A program made the position numbers and the translations under genes. From contig NZ_JAALJH010000024.1 of assembly GCF_011064615.1 (NCBI RefSeq), positions 37,429 through 101,428 of the forward strand: 64,000 bases of DNA, written 5' to 3'. The notes beneath the pieces are model-generated. The model was not told the DNA's origin and did not search any database. It saw nothing but the letters and a program-made list of their open reading frames with translations. This document shows positions 52,034 to 61,800 of the stretch, piece after piece; position 1 is the first letter of the stretch; every line of letters begins with the position of its first letter. This DNA is from Aquisphaera insulae (GTDB lineage: Bacteria > Planctomycetota > Planctomycetia > Isosphaerales > Isosphaeraceae).

Positions 52034-54577
52034 ATGTTCAGGGCCTGCAAGGAGAACAGGTCTGCCGGGGTGCGTCCGCGACGGCCGCAATTCGGCCGCG
52101 CCGCGGCGATTGCCGTCGCGCTGCTCCTCCTGGCCGGGTGTACCCGGAAATACTACCGGGACTTCGCCGACCGCGACGTCTACGGCATCCTCCGCGAGCG
52201 CCTCTTCGACCGACGCTGGGACGTCCCCAAGCGGACGGTCGAGGCCGTGCCGAAGTCTCGGATGGCCGACCCGACCGACCCCAACCACGAGCCGATCCCC
52301 CCCGACGATCCCGCCGCGCGGGACTTCCAGATTTCCAACCGCTTCCCCCACGAGTTCCACGGCTGGAAGAAGCGGGGGACCGCGCCGGTGGAGTACCTCG
52401 ACTGGCAGAACCAGATCGCGCTCCAGTCCGACGGCCGCGTCCTCCTGGGACGCGACTCGATCATGCGGCTGGCGATGGTCAACAGCCGCGACTACCAGTT
52501 CCAGTATGAAAACCTCTACCTCTCGGCGCTCAACCTCACGCTCGCCCGGTTCCAGTTCATGATCCAGGGGTTCAGCAACTGGAGCACCTTCTACCAGACG
52601 CTCGGCTACGGCAAGACCTCCTCGAACCAGCTCCAGCTCGCCAGCACCAACGGCTTCAACCTCGAGATGATGACCGGGGCCCAGCTCCTGGTGAACCTGG
52701 CCAACGCCTTCGTCTTCGAGTATTCCGGCAAGGGCTTCCAGCTCGCCTCGCCGAACCTCCTGCTCAACTTCACCCAGCCGTTGCTCCGCGGGGCCTGGGT
52801 GCGGATCGTCACCCAGCAACTCTCGCTCGAGGAGCGCGGCGTCCTGTACGCGCTCCGGGATTTCGCCCACTACCGCCGCAACTTCTACGTGGGCCTCGTC
52901 GCCGGCAACGGCTATCTCGGCCTGCTCAACCAGCTCCAGAACATCCGCAACCTGGAGCAGAACGTGAAGTCGTTCGAGCGAAGCCTGGAACAGTACGAGG
53001 CCGAGGTCCCCGTGACCAAGTCGATCCTCGAGCGCGACCAGATCGCGTTCGACTACCAGAACGCCCAGGTGAACCTGCTCCAGACCGAGGCCGGCCTCCA
53101 GACGCAGCTCGACCTCTTCAAGATCCAACTCGGCCTGCCGCCGGAGCTGGAGGTCCGCCTCGATGACAAGGTGCTCGACCCGTTCCAGCTCAACGACCCG
53201 AAGCTCGACGAGCTCCGGGCCCGCAACGAAGCCCTCAGCCTGAAGCTCAACCAGGAGGACAAGCCGCCGCGGTCGGTGCTCGCGGACGCGGCCCAGCAGC
53301 TCCAGAAGGATCGAGAGATCCTGCCCTCGGTCGCGGCCGAGACGAAGGCGGAGCTGGCTCGCTGGAAGGCCCGACTCGAAGTCGAGCGGAAGAAGGGCTT
53401 CTCCGGCCCGGACGCCGTCATGGAGAAGCGCTACATGCGGCGGAAGCTCGAGCTGGCCGACCGCATCACGAATGTCCTGGAAGAGTGGGAGTCCTCCTAT
53501 CGGGAGGATGGCGACCGGTTGGCGACCTTCCAGGCCGAGATCCAGACCCGGGAGATCGACGAGGCCGTGAAGTCCCTCCGGAAGATGGTGAACATGGACT
53601 TCCGCAGCCGGATCTCCGAGATCTTCGTCGCCGAGACACAGATCCGCGTCTTCCTGATCGAGCTGACGCCCGTGGAGCTGACCGTCGACCAGGCGGTCGT
53701 CCTCGCCCTGGCGAACCGGCTCGACCTGATGAATGCCCTGGCCGCCGTGACCGACGCCTGGCGGAACGTGGAGGTGGACGCCAACGCGCTGCAGGGCTTC
53801 CTCAACTTCACGTACAGCGGCAACCTCGCCTCCGCGCCCAGCCACACGACTCTCTTCCGCTACGACTCCTCGGCGAGCGTCCACCGGTTCGGCCTCCAGT
53901 TCCAGGCCCCCATCAATCGCCGGGTGGAACGGAACCAGTACCGGGCCGGGCAGATCACCTACCAGCGGGCCCGTCGCGCCTACATGCTGCTCCGCGACCA
54001 GATCGTCCAGCAGGTCCGGTTCGACATGCGCGAACTGACCCTCAACCGTAAGCAGTTCGACATCGGCCGCGAGCAGCTCATCGCCAGCTCGCGACAGGTC
54101 GAGGAGGCCGAGTACGCCCTCCAGCGTCCCTCGGAGGGATCGCCGGTGACCCTCAACTTGCTCCGGGCCCTGAACTCGCTGCTCCAGGCACGCAACGGCC
54201 TGATCGGCAACTGGGTCAACTATGAGACCAACCGGTTGACGCTTTATAGTCATTTCGACCTCATGGACATCGACGCCAACGGGGTATGGACCAATGAGAA
54301 TGACCCCCAGACCATCGCCCTCGCCCTCCGAATCGCCGCCGGGAACCCCTCCGCCAGCCTCGCCATCCCCGCCCGGGTCCCCGACGTTCTTGGACCAGGA
54401 GGGGGAGGCGACAAGGTCTTCTTCTCCGACGTCAAGCCCAGCGACCGGGTCATCCCCGACGAGACCGCCGGGATCGAGGGACCCCTCGCGCCCGCCGAGC
54501 TCAACGGGGGACCGGGAGCCGGCCCCGGCGCCGGGCCACCGGCCACTCCCAGCCCCTTCGCGCCGCCGCGGCCCTAG
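52034..54577 (+). CDS. TolC-family outer-membrane efflux lipoprotein
   Basis: This is an 847-residue protein. The signal peptide ends in a lipobox 'LLLAGC' with C36 as the probable lipidated residue. Two OEP domains can be recognised: the first with 'LNLTLARFQFMIQGFSNWST' and the coiled coil 'NIRNLEQNVKSFERSLEQYEAEVPVTKSILERDQ', the second from about residue 545 ('VDQAVVLALANRLDLMNALAAVTDAWRNVEVDAN') to 740. It is much longer than typical TolC (~450-500) because of an extra charged helical segment (~380-530) and a Pro/Gly-rich tail. The tail overlaps the HlyD frame. It is the outer channel of the export system with the two downstream genes. Confidence 0.88.
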   Translation: MFRACKENRSAGVRPRRPQFGRAAAIAVALLLLAGCTRKYYRDFADRDVYGILRERLFDRRWDVPKRTVEAVPKSRMADPTDPNHEPIPPDDPAARDFQISNRFPHEFHGWKKRGTAPVEYLDWQNQIALQSDGRVLLGRDSIMRLAMVNSRDYQFQYENLYLSALNLTLARFQFMIQGFSNWSTFYQTLGYGKTSSNQLQLASTNGFNLEMMTGAQLLVNLANAFVFEYSGKGFQLASPNLLLNFTQPLLRGAWVRIVTQQLSLEERGVLYALRDFAHYRRNFYVGLVAGNGYLGLLNQLQNIRNLEQNVKSFERSLEQYEAEVPVTKSILERDQIAFDYQNAQVNLLQTEAGLQTQLDLFKIQLGLPPELEVRLDDKVLDPFQLNDPKLDELRARNEALSLKLNQEDKPPRSVLADAAQQLQKDREILPSVAAETKAELARWKARLEVERKKGFSGPDAVMEKRYMRRKLELADRITNVLEEWESSYREDGDRLATFQAEIQTREIDEAVKSLRKMVNMDFRSRISEIFVAETQIRVFLIELTPVELTVDQAVVLALANRLDLMNALAAVTDAWRNVEVDANALQGFLNFTYSGNLASAPSHTTLFRYDSSASVHRFGLQFQAPINRRVERNQYRAGQITYQRARRAYMLLRDQIVQQVRFDMRELTLNRKQFDIGREQLIASSRQVEEAEYALQRPSEGSPVTLNLLRALNSLLQARNGLIGNWVNYETNRLTLYSHFDLMDIDANGVWTNENDPQTIALALRIAAGNPSASLAIPARVPDVLGPGGGGDKVFFSDVKPSDRVIPDETAGIEGPLAPAELNGGPGAGPGAGPPATPSPFAPPRP

Positions 54578-56123
54578 GATCCCGGGGCGGCTCCTCGCCC
54601 TGCTCGCCGGGACGGCCGCGGTGGTCGCCATCGGCTACTTCGGCGTCCTCCCCTCGTGGGGGACCGCCAACCGCGCCGACCGGCCGCTGGTGACGACCGT
54701 GCGCAAGGCCTCGCTCACGATCACCGTCTCCGAGCGCGGCAGCCTCGAGAGCTGCGTCACCGTGGACGGGATCTGCGAGCTCAACGGCCACCAGAACAAG
54801 ATCAGCTACCTGATCCCGGAGGGCTCCAAGGTCAAGAAGGGGGATATCGTCGCCAAGTTCGACGGCTCCGAGATCCAGAAGAACATCGCCCAGCAGGAGA
54901 TCAAGTTCAAGCAGGCCACCGCGCGGATCGAGACCACCCAGCAGGAGACGGAGATCCAGCGGAACAAGGGCCAGAGCGACATCATCGCCGCCAAGGTGGA
55001 GCTGGTGCTCGCCGAGCTCGACCTGGAGAAGTACCAGAAGGGGGACTACCCCGCGGAGTACACCAAGCAGGAAGGGGAGATGTCCCTCAAGAAGAAGGAC
55101 GTCGAGGCCGAGGCCGCCAAGCTCGAGCAGTACCGGGCCCTGATGAAGAAGGGCTTCAAGACCTCGGAGGACGTCCGGATCCAGTCCTCGTCGCTCGACG
55201 CCAAGAAGCTGGACTACTCGAGCGCCCAGCAGTTCCTCGAGGTCAAGAAGAAGTACGAGTACAAGCGGAAGACGACCGAGCTCGACTCCAAGGTGGACCA
55301 GGCCCGGAAGAAGGTGGACCAGGCCGCCGCCACCGACAAGGCTCAGGTCTCCAAGGCGCTCAGCGAGTACGAGGCCGCCCGGGCCACCGCGACCATCGAG
55401 AAGCAGCAGCTCGACGACTACCTCCAGCAGAAGGAAAAGACCATCCTCAAGGCGGAGCAGGACGGCATCGTCGCCTACAGCAACGACCGTTACTGGGACG
55501 CCAGCAGCCAGGTCCGCGAGGGGGCCACCGTCTACTCGCGCCAGAAGATCTTCAGCCTTCCCGACATGAGCCACATGCAGGTGAAGGTGAACATCCACGA
55601 GTCGCTGATCAAGAAGATCAAGGCCGGCCAGAAGGCCGAGGTCCGGATCGACGCGTTCCCCAACGTCGTCTTCGTCGGCAAGGTGAAGTCGGTCTCGCAG
55701 ATGGCCGACTCCACCCGCCCCTGGATGACCGGCGGCGTCAAGGAGTACTCGACGATCGTCGTCATCGACGACCTGCTGGGCAACGAGGTCAAGCCGAGCA
55801 TGACCGCCGAGGCGCGGATCCTCGTGGGCGAATTGAAGGACGTCCTGGTGGTCCCGGTCCAGGCCGTTGCCGAGCGCAAGGGCGATTTCTTCGCCTACGT
55901 CGAGGAGCCCGGAGGTCTCCTTCGTCGCCCGGTCAAGGTCGGCGACAACAACGAGACCCAGGTCCAGATCCTGGAGGGCCTGAAGGAGGGCGACGTCGTC
56001 GCCCTCGACGCCCGCCTCCGCCTGGCCAACGAGTTCAAGGCCGAGGATTCGAAGGACGCCCCCGGCAAGGACGCGGAGAAGGACAAGGACAAGGCGAGCG
56101 GAGGCAAGACCGCTGTGAAGTGA
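54294..56123 (+). CDS. HlyD/MacA-type membrane fusion protein
   Basis: This is a 609-residue protein as written. The membrane anchor (about residues 99-118) is preceded by an Arg-rich stretch. The lipoyl/barrel-sandwich halves surround a long coiled coil (~185-400, Lys/Glu/Gln-rich), and a beta-barrel follows ('MQVKVNIHESLIKKIKAGQKAEVRIDAFP'). It links the inner-membrane permease to TolC. No ATG or TTG occurs between 54300 and the anchor and only a GTG at 54621 inside it, so the start is either 54294, giving a 284-nt overlap with tolC, or the internal GTG. The first ~90 residues are Pro/Ser-rich and probably disordered. Confidence 0.82.
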   Translation: MRMTPRPSPSPSESPPGTPPPASPSPPGSPTFLDQEGEATRSSSPTSSPATGSSPTRPPGSRDPSRPPSSTGDREPAPAPGHRPLPAPSRRRGPRIPGRLLALLAGTAAVVAIGYFGVLPSWGTANRADRPLVTTVRKASLTITVSERGSLESCVTVDGICELNGHQNKISYLIPEGSKVKKGDIVAKFDGSEIQKNIAQQEIKFKQATARIETTQQETEIQRNKGQSDIIAAKVELVLAELDLEKYQKGDYPAEYTKQEGEMSLKKKDVEAEAAKLEQYRALMKKGFKTSEDVRIQSSSLDAKKLDYSSAQQFLEVKKKYEYKRKTTELDSKVDQARKKVDQAAATDKAQVSKALSEYEAARATATIEKQQLDDYLQQKEKTILKAEQDGIVAYSNDRYWDASSQVREGATVYSRQKIFSLPDMSHMQVKVNIHESLIKKIKAGQKAEVRIDAFPNVVFVGKVKSVSQMADSTRPWMTGGVKEYSTIVVIDDLLGNEVKPSMTAEARILVGELKDVLVVPVQAVAERKGDFFAYVEEPGGLLRRPVKVGDNNETQVQILEGLKEGDVVALDARLRLANEFKAEDSKDAPGKDAEKDKDKASGGKTAVK

Positions 56124-56163
56124 GGCTGGCTTTCCGCCCGCTCCGGAGACGACCATTCCGGCT

Positions 56164-56255
56164 CTCCCCCTTACCAAGGGGGAGTTGGAGGGGGTGGATG
56201 CCGCGAGCCGAGGCAAGCGAAGAACCCCCCTGAATCCCCCCTTGGTAAGGGGGGA
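56164..56255. repeat. Palindromic repeat element (two mirror hairpins)
   Basis: Between hlyD and ftsX, two perfect palindromes of 21 nt lie at 56164-56184 and 56235-56255. Each has a C-run-CTT/AAG-G-run stem and a 3-nt loop (ACC and GGT). They are inverted copies of each other, so the ~92-bp unit is itself an inverted repeat. The design recalls the C6TT...AAG6 repeats common in cyanobacterial and some planctomycete genomes. Confidence 0.75.
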
Positions 56256-56311
56256 AGCAAATCCGGCGCGAATTGCCGGAGGGGGCCTGAGATCCTGATC
56301 GAGGCCCGGCG

Positions 56312-57595
56312 ATGCACAGACTCTTCACCACGATCTCCCAGGCGATGCGGAACCTGACGCTGCACAAGCTGCGCGTGTTCCTCACCATCCTGGGGCTGAT
56401 CTTCGGCGTCTCCTCCGTGATCGTCATGCTGGCGATCGCTGAGGGGGCCAGCCTGGAGGCCCAGCGCCAGATCGCGGAGCTCGGCGCCACCAATGTCATC
56501 ATCCGGAGCGTCAAGCCGATCGACGAGGAGAACCCGTCCAAGCAGCAGAACAACGACAGCTTCATCTTCAAGTACGGCCTGACCTACAAGGACTTCGACC
56601 GGATCGTCCAGACCCTGCCCACGGTCACCGGCGCGACGCCCATCCGCGAGTTCCGCCAGAGCCTGCGGAACCGAGACAAGGAGATCGAGGGACGGGTCGT
56701 CGGCGTGAACCCGGACTTCTTCCGCCTCACCAACCAGAAGCTGGCCGAAGGCCGCTTCATCAGCGATGCGGACCTGCATTTCCTCGCCAACGTCGTCGTC
56801 ATCGGCTCCGAGGTCGCGGAGAAGCTCTTCCCCTTCGGCGACCCGATGGACCGCTCGATCCGGATCGGCGAGAGCCACTTCTACCGGATCGTCGGCGTGG
56901 CCGCCCCCAAGGCCTCGTCCGCCGGCACCGGCTCCAGCCTCGCCGCCCAGGATTTCAAGAAGGACGTCTACATCCCGCTCACCACGGACCGGGCCCGCTT
57001 CGGCGAGGTCCTGACCAACGAGAAGCAGGGGAGCTACACGGCCGAGAAGATCGAGCTCACCCAGGTCACCGTGGCCGTCGACGCGATGGAGAACGTCAAG
57101 CGGACGGCCGAGGCCGTGGACAGCATGCTCCGCCAGTTCCACCCCAAGAAGGACTACGAGATCACCGTCCCGCTCGAGCTGCTGGAGAAGGCCGAGGCCA
57201 CCAAGCGGATCTTCAACCTGGTGCTGGGCTCGATCGCCAGCATTTCCTTGTTGGTCGGCGGCATCGGCATCATGAACATCATGCTGGCGACGGTCTCCGA
57301 GCGGACCCGCGAGATCGGCATCCGCCGCGCCCTGGGCGCCAAGCGTCGCGACATCATCGAGCAGTTCCTGATCGAGACCGCGGTGATGTCCGGCTCCGGC
57401 GGGATCATCGGCGTGGCCCTCGGCCTGGCCTTCCCGCCGCTGGTGGCGAGCGTCTCGGGCATCCCGGTGGTCGTCAGCCCGTGGTCCCCGGTGGTCGCCT
57501 TCCTGATCGCCGTCCTCACCGGCATCGTCTTCGGCGTCTACCCCGCCCGCCGCGCGGCGCTGCTGGACCCGGTGGAGGCACTCCGGGCGGAGTAA
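56312..57595 (+). CDS. MacB/FtsX-type ABC transporter permease
   Basis: This is a 427-residue protein. An N-terminal membrane helix ('LRVFLTILGLIFGVSSVIVMLAIAEG') is followed by a periplasmic MacB_PCD-type domain. Three more helices lie in the C-terminal FtsX domain ('LVLGSIASISLLVGGIGIMNIMLATVSERTREIGIRRALGAKRRDI', ending 'YPARRAALLDPVEALRAE'). It completes a TolC-HlyD-FtsX export set. The cytoplasmic ABC ATPase that would power it is neither fused nor adjacent. The last 278 nt are duplicated at 58402-58681. Confidence 0.92.
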   Translation: MHRLFTTISQAMRNLTLHKLRVFLTILGLIFGVSSVIVMLAIAEGASLEAQRQIAELGATNVIIRSVKPIDEENPSKQQNNDSFIFKYGLTYKDFDRIVQTLPTVTGATPIREFRQSLRNRDKEIEGRVVGVNPDFFRLTNQKLAEGRFISDADLHFLANVVVIGSEVAEKLFPFGDPMDRSIRIGESHFYRIVGVAAPKASSAGTGSSLAAQDFKKDVYIPLTTDRARFGEVLTNEKQGSYTAEKIELTQVTVAVDAMENVKRTAEAVDSMLRQFHPKKDYEITVPLELLEKAEATKRIFNLVLGSIASISLLVGGIGIMNIMLATVSERTREIGIRRALGAKRRDIIEQFLIETAVMSGSGGIIGVALGLAFPPLVASVSGIPVVVSPWSPVVAFLIAVLTGIVFGVYPARRAALLDPVEALRAE

Positions 57596-57609
57596 GGGCG
57601 ATCTCGCGG

Positions 57610-58029
57610 TCAGGAACGCCAGTTGTCCAGGATCAGGGGATAGCCGAGCTGCTGGATGTGCTGATAGTGCGCCGTATTACCGGTGACGAGTGTCAGGTCG
57701 TGCTCGATGGCGATGGCCGCGATCATCGGATCGATCCGGCCGATGGGCCGCCCAGCGAGCTCGAGATCGGCAAAGATCCGACCTGCAAGCTCGCTGGTTG
57801 AGATGCTGAGGGTGAGGACTTCCTCGTTCGCCAGGCTCGCCAGGAAGCGTGCGATCCGGTCGGGGCGTTGGAGGCGGTGATAGCCCTTGACCACCTCGAT
57901 GATGCTCAGCACCGAGAGCGTGAAGTGCCCGAAGTTGTCTCGATAGTGAGTCGCCCTGGCCTTCACGGTGGCATTCACGTTCTTCGTGATCTCGGAGATC
58001 GTGTCGGTGTCGAGGAGCACCTTATCCAT
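57610..58029 (-). CDS. PIN-domain toxin (VapC-like)
   Basis: This is a 139-residue PIN domain with the acidic set D7 ('LLDTDTISE'), E45 ('IIEVVKGY'), D100 ('GRIDPMIAAIA') and the 'VTGN' asparagine N118, all in the expected places. It is therefore probably an active RNase toxin, typically acting on tRNA or rRNA. Its ATG overlaps the end of the antitoxin gene by 8 nt, the usual coupling. It lies 14 nt beyond the ftsX stop, in the opposite orientation. Confidence 0.9.
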   Translation of the reverse strand: MDKVLLDTDTISEITKNVNATVKARATHYRDNFGHFTLSVLSIIEVVKGYHRLQRPDRIARFLASLANEEVLTLSISTSELAGRIFADLELAGRPIGRIDPMIAAIAIEHDLTLVTGNTAHYQHIQQLGYPLILDNWRS

Positions 58030-58273
58030 CGGTCGGTACTCGAAGCGGGCGACTCTCGCGGTCCTTCATCGCGGACTCGATGACGTCGTCCATGAGATCG
58101 GGCTCATCGGAGAAGAGTCCCATGAGCGTCATCGACTCCGGAGCATGAGCGTTCGCGCGTCGGAATCGCTCGAGCGCCTCCGACACGACCTGATCCCGGG
58201 TCGAGAAGCGGCCCGACTCCACCTCGCCGTCGATGTATCTCTCGAGTTCCTCGGGCAGATGGATTTCGATCAT
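58022..58273 (-). CDS. ParD/RHH-type antitoxin
   Basis: This is an 83-residue protein starting at the ATG at 58273. The N-terminal 'IEIHLPEELERYIDGEVESGRFSTRDQVVSEALERF' pattern is that of ribbon-helix-helix antitoxins (beta strand, then two helices). The Asp/Glu-rich C-terminus would bind the toxin. The TAA overlaps the toxin start by 8 nt. A weak promoter candidate upstream (TTGCAC 58360-58355 and TATCAT 58335-58330, 19-nt spacer, minus strand) reaches into the degenerate repeat at 58341-58406. Autoregulation is typical of the family. Confidence 0.85.
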   Translation of the reverse strand: MIEIHLPEELERYIDGEVESGRFSTRDQVVSEALERFRRANAHAPESMTLMGLFSDEPDLMDDVIESAMKDRESRPLRVPTDG

Positions 58274-58340
58274 CTCTTCCCCAGCGCGCGGTCGCGGTTC
58301 GTCGGTGTGAACGGAGCACCACCCGGTCCATGATACGCCG

Positions 58341-58406
58341 CCAATGGGGAAGGCGTGCAAGGGGTTGGGTTCGCGAGTCGAGGCGAAGCAAACTCCCGGG
58401 GAATCC
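58341..58406. repeat. Degenerate copy of the palindromic repeat element
   Basis: This stretch shares a pattern of short blocks, in the same order, with the interior of the element at 56164-56255: CCAA.GGGGA, AGGGGT, CGCGAG.CGAGGC, AAGC and GAATCC. It lies exactly at the left junction of the truncated ftsX copy. The alignment was by eye and identity is moderate. Confidence 0.5.
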
Positions 58407-58681
58407 GCCGCCGCGCCCTGGGCGCCAAGCGTCGGGACATCATCGAGCAGTTCCTGATCGAGACCGCGGTAATGTCCGGCTCCGGCGGGATCATCGGCGT
58501 GGCGCTCGGGCTGGCGTTCCCGCCGCTGGTGGCGAGCGTCTCGGGCATCCCGGTGGTCGTCAGCCCGCGGTCCCCCGTGGTCGCCTTCCTGATCGTCGTC
58601 CTCACCGGCATCGTCTTCGGCGTCTACCCCGCCCGCCGCGCGGCGCTGCTGGATCCCGTGGAGGCGCTCCGGGCGGAGTAG
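58402..58681 (+). pseudogene. Truncated duplicate of the ftsX 3' end
   Basis: This segment matches the last 278 nt of the intact ftsX gene (57318-57595), with about 12 substitutions and one 3-nt insertion near its start. It encodes from 'ALGAKRRDIIEQFL' to 'VEALRAE'. Most differences are at third codon positions, so it derives from a functional paralogue and not from a recent exact copy. The 5' three quarters of the gene are missing. Confidence 0.85.
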
Positions 58682-58734
58682 CGCGGGACGCCCCTCCTGC
58701 GCGGCTTGCACGGTCCCGACCCAGTTCGTGACCC

Positions 58735-58763
58735 TTGACCTCCGACCTGGCCCGCGATATCGT
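58735..58763 (+). promoter_or_regulatory. Candidate promoter of the carboxypeptidase-regulatory-domain gene
   Basis: TTGACC (58735-58740) and TATCGT (58758-58763) are 17 nt apart, about 40 nt before the GTG start at 58805. A GGAGG ribosome binding site is at 58793-58797. Confidence 0.5.
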
Positions 58764-58804
58764 CGCGGTCTGACAAATGTCACTTTGATGCCGGAGGCCT
58801 GCCC

Positions 58805-61800
58805 GTGTGGGTTGTTGCACTGCCCTTGGCCATGTCGTTGCTGGCGCAGGCTCATCCGGTCGCGGTCGAGCAGGCAACCGATCGCTCGCGGGCCACGGGC
58901 CTTCTCCCGTCCGCCGACGTCGGCCCGATCCCGATCGTCGGCACGGTTGTCGATGCCGCGGGCAAGCCGGTCGCGGGCGCGGAGCTCTGGCTGACGCGGG
59001 CCGCGCGGGTCGCCGACGAGCGGCGGTCGGGCATGGCCCTGAACTGGTACAACCTCCGGATCCGCGAGGATGAGACGCCCCAGGTACTCGCCCGCGTGAA
59101 GGCCGACGGCGCGGGCAAGTTCCGGCTGGAGATCCCCGCGGCGATCGCGGCCCTGTCCGATCCGGTCGGCCTGGCCGTCTGGGCGACGCATCCCGGCCAC
59201 GGCGCGGGGCTCAGGCGGCTGCCGATGCCGATCGAGTCGACAGGCATATCGGCCCCGATCTCGCTGGCCCTTGGGCCGCCCTCGAAGGACGAGCTGGTCT
59301 TCCGTGATCCGCGAGGCAAGCCGCTTGCCGGGGCGAAGGTGGTGCCGTCGGTCGCGAGCCAGGTCCCGATCCCGGCGGAGCTGGGCGAGGCCCTCGGGAG
59401 CACGACCGACGCCGAGGGCCGCGCGGTGATCGCCGGCCTGGATCGATCGGCGATCGATGCGGTCCGCGTGACGGCGGCCGGGCTGGGGACGCAGGAGATC
59501 GCCGCGGACGTCGCGCCACCGGGGCTCCCGATCACGATGAGCCCGGCGGGCAGGGTCGCGGGTCGACTCGTTGCGCCGGCGGATCATCGCGAGCCGCTCC
59601 GGGGGCTGGCGGTCCGGGTCCACTCGCGCGTGGGCGGCTTCGAGGGCTCGGGCGCCTTGGCCGAGGCGCTGGCCCTCTGCGATCCGTCCGGCCAGTTCGA
59701 GGTCCCGGCGATCGCGGCGGGGCTGCTGGAGATCCGGGTCGTCGCGGCGGGGCCGGACGCCACGCCTCTTCGTGCCTTGCCCGTGGAGGGCGTGGTCCTG
59801 GAGCCGGGCTCCACGGTGGAGCGGGAGATCCCGCTGCGCCCGACGGTTCGCGTCCGCGGCGAGGTCCAGGAGAAGGGGACGAAGCGGCCGATCCCAGGCG
59901 TCCGCCTCACGATCAACGAGCGGAACGGCGGCGATGATTCCGCGGTGTCGGACGGCTCGGGCAGGTGGGAGGCGCTCATCGATCGCGAGGTGAATCAACC
60001 CTACGGATGGCCCATGCGAGTGCCGGCCCCGTGCTTCATCCCGGCGGGCACGCCCGAGTCGCCCCAGCGGATGCCGCCGCGAACGGTCAGCGAGCTGGTG
60101 CTGCCGGTGCTGGAGCTGGCGCGCGGCGTCGATCTCCCCGGCGTCGTCCGCGATCCGCACGGGAAGCCCGTGGCGAACGCCGAGGTCGAGCTGTTCCTGA
60201 CATCCGGCGATTTTGGCACCTTCACGCGACTCGCCCGCACGGATCCCGAAGGCCGCTTCGTCTTCGCGGGCGTCGATCCGGTCGGCGAGCTGAAGCTCCG
60301 CGCCAGAGAGGGGTCGATGACCTCCGGGGCGCGGCTGGCCCTGCGAGTGAAGGACGTCAAGGAGCCTGTGTTGCTGACGCTCCGCCGGAGCCGGACGGCC
60401 CGGCTGGGAGGTCGGATCGTCGATCCGTCGGGCCGGCCGGTCGCCGGGGCGACGGTCCGCGTCCGCCGCCGCAGCCTCGACGGCAAGACGCTCGTCGCCA
60501 TCGGCCCCGCGGCGGACGAGGAGGGCGCGACCGTCTGGCGGACCGATGCGGACGGCCGCTACCGCGTCGGCCCCGTGGTCGCGGGCGACGAATACACGAT
60601 CGAGGCCGCGGCGACGGGCCGGCTGCCGGTCAAGTCCGGCGTGATCCTGCTGGCCCCCTCGGGCGAGGATGCCGTGGCGATCACGCCCGACCTGGTGCTC
60701 CCGGGCGTGGTCGCGGTCGATGGCCGGGTTGTCGATCGCGCGGGAGCCGCGGTCCCCGGCGTCGTCGTCCGGCAGTCGGGCGACGGCCCCCTGCGGACCC
60801 AGGCGACGACCGACGAGCACGGTCGGTTCCGCCTGCCCGGTTTCATCGAGGGCCCGGCCTTCGTCTTCGCGTCGAGGGACGGATTCCGGCGGAGCTTCCT
60901 GTCGATCGATGCCGTGGCCGGCGCAGGGCCGGTGTCGGTGCCGCTCATCCGGACATCGGAGCCCGCGGAGCGTACCTATCGGAGCCTGCCGCCGCCGCTG
61001 CCGGAGGAGGAGTCGAAGGCCCTGGCTCGCCGGTTGTTCCTCCCGTTCGCGGAGGAGGTCCTGGCGAAGGGGACGGACGTCGAGAAGTTCCGGATGTTCC
61101 GGGACGCGCTCGCCGTGGATCCGCAGGCGGTCCTGGAGAAGCTGGAAGCGCTGAAGCTCGGCGACGCGGACCTCGCGGCCTTCGCGCGAGCGGAGCTCGC
61201 CGGGGCGCTCGCCGAGGGGAGCCCGGACGAGGCGGCGGAGCAGGCGGAGGCCGGCCCGGACGCCGACGCGCGGGCCATGGCCTACTCCGCGATCCTGTAC
61301 CTGGTCGGGCCGTCCGACAGGGCCCGCGCCCTCGCGCTCGCGGACCAGGCGATCGTGAACGTCCGGGCCGCCAAATCCCTCTCGCAACGGCTCCAGATCT
61401 CGCTCCGGGTCGCGGACAAGCTCATCGACCTGGGCGACCGCGACCGGGCGAAGGCCCTGATCAACGAGGCCCTGGAGATCGCCCGCTCGGGCAAGGCGGC
61501 GAACGCGGGAGGCTTCGAGCTCGGCGAGATCGCCGCCGTGCTCGGCCGCCTCGATTTCCCCGCGGCGATGAAGCTGATGGACGAGATGATTGAGGGGGTG
61601 CGCAAGGTCGAGAAGGCGGATCGGACCTATGTGTTCGCCCGGCTGTATGGACGGCTCGCGCACAAGCTCGCGGCCGACTCGCCGGCGGACGCGGAGCGGG
61701 TGCTCGGCCTCGCCTGCCGCTACAAGCCCGACGAGTCGACTCGGTACATCGTGGCGACCTGCGCGCGGATGGCCGCCAAGGATCCGGCGCGGGCGCGGCG

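Noticed and set aside
58022..61663. A 1213-codon minus-strand open frame
   Set aside because: It lies opposite the carboxypeptidase-regulatory-like gene. Its sequence is the Arg/Asp/Gly-rich pattern typical of antisense frames in GC-rich coding DNA. Only its last 84 codons (58022-58273) form a real gene, the antitoxin.
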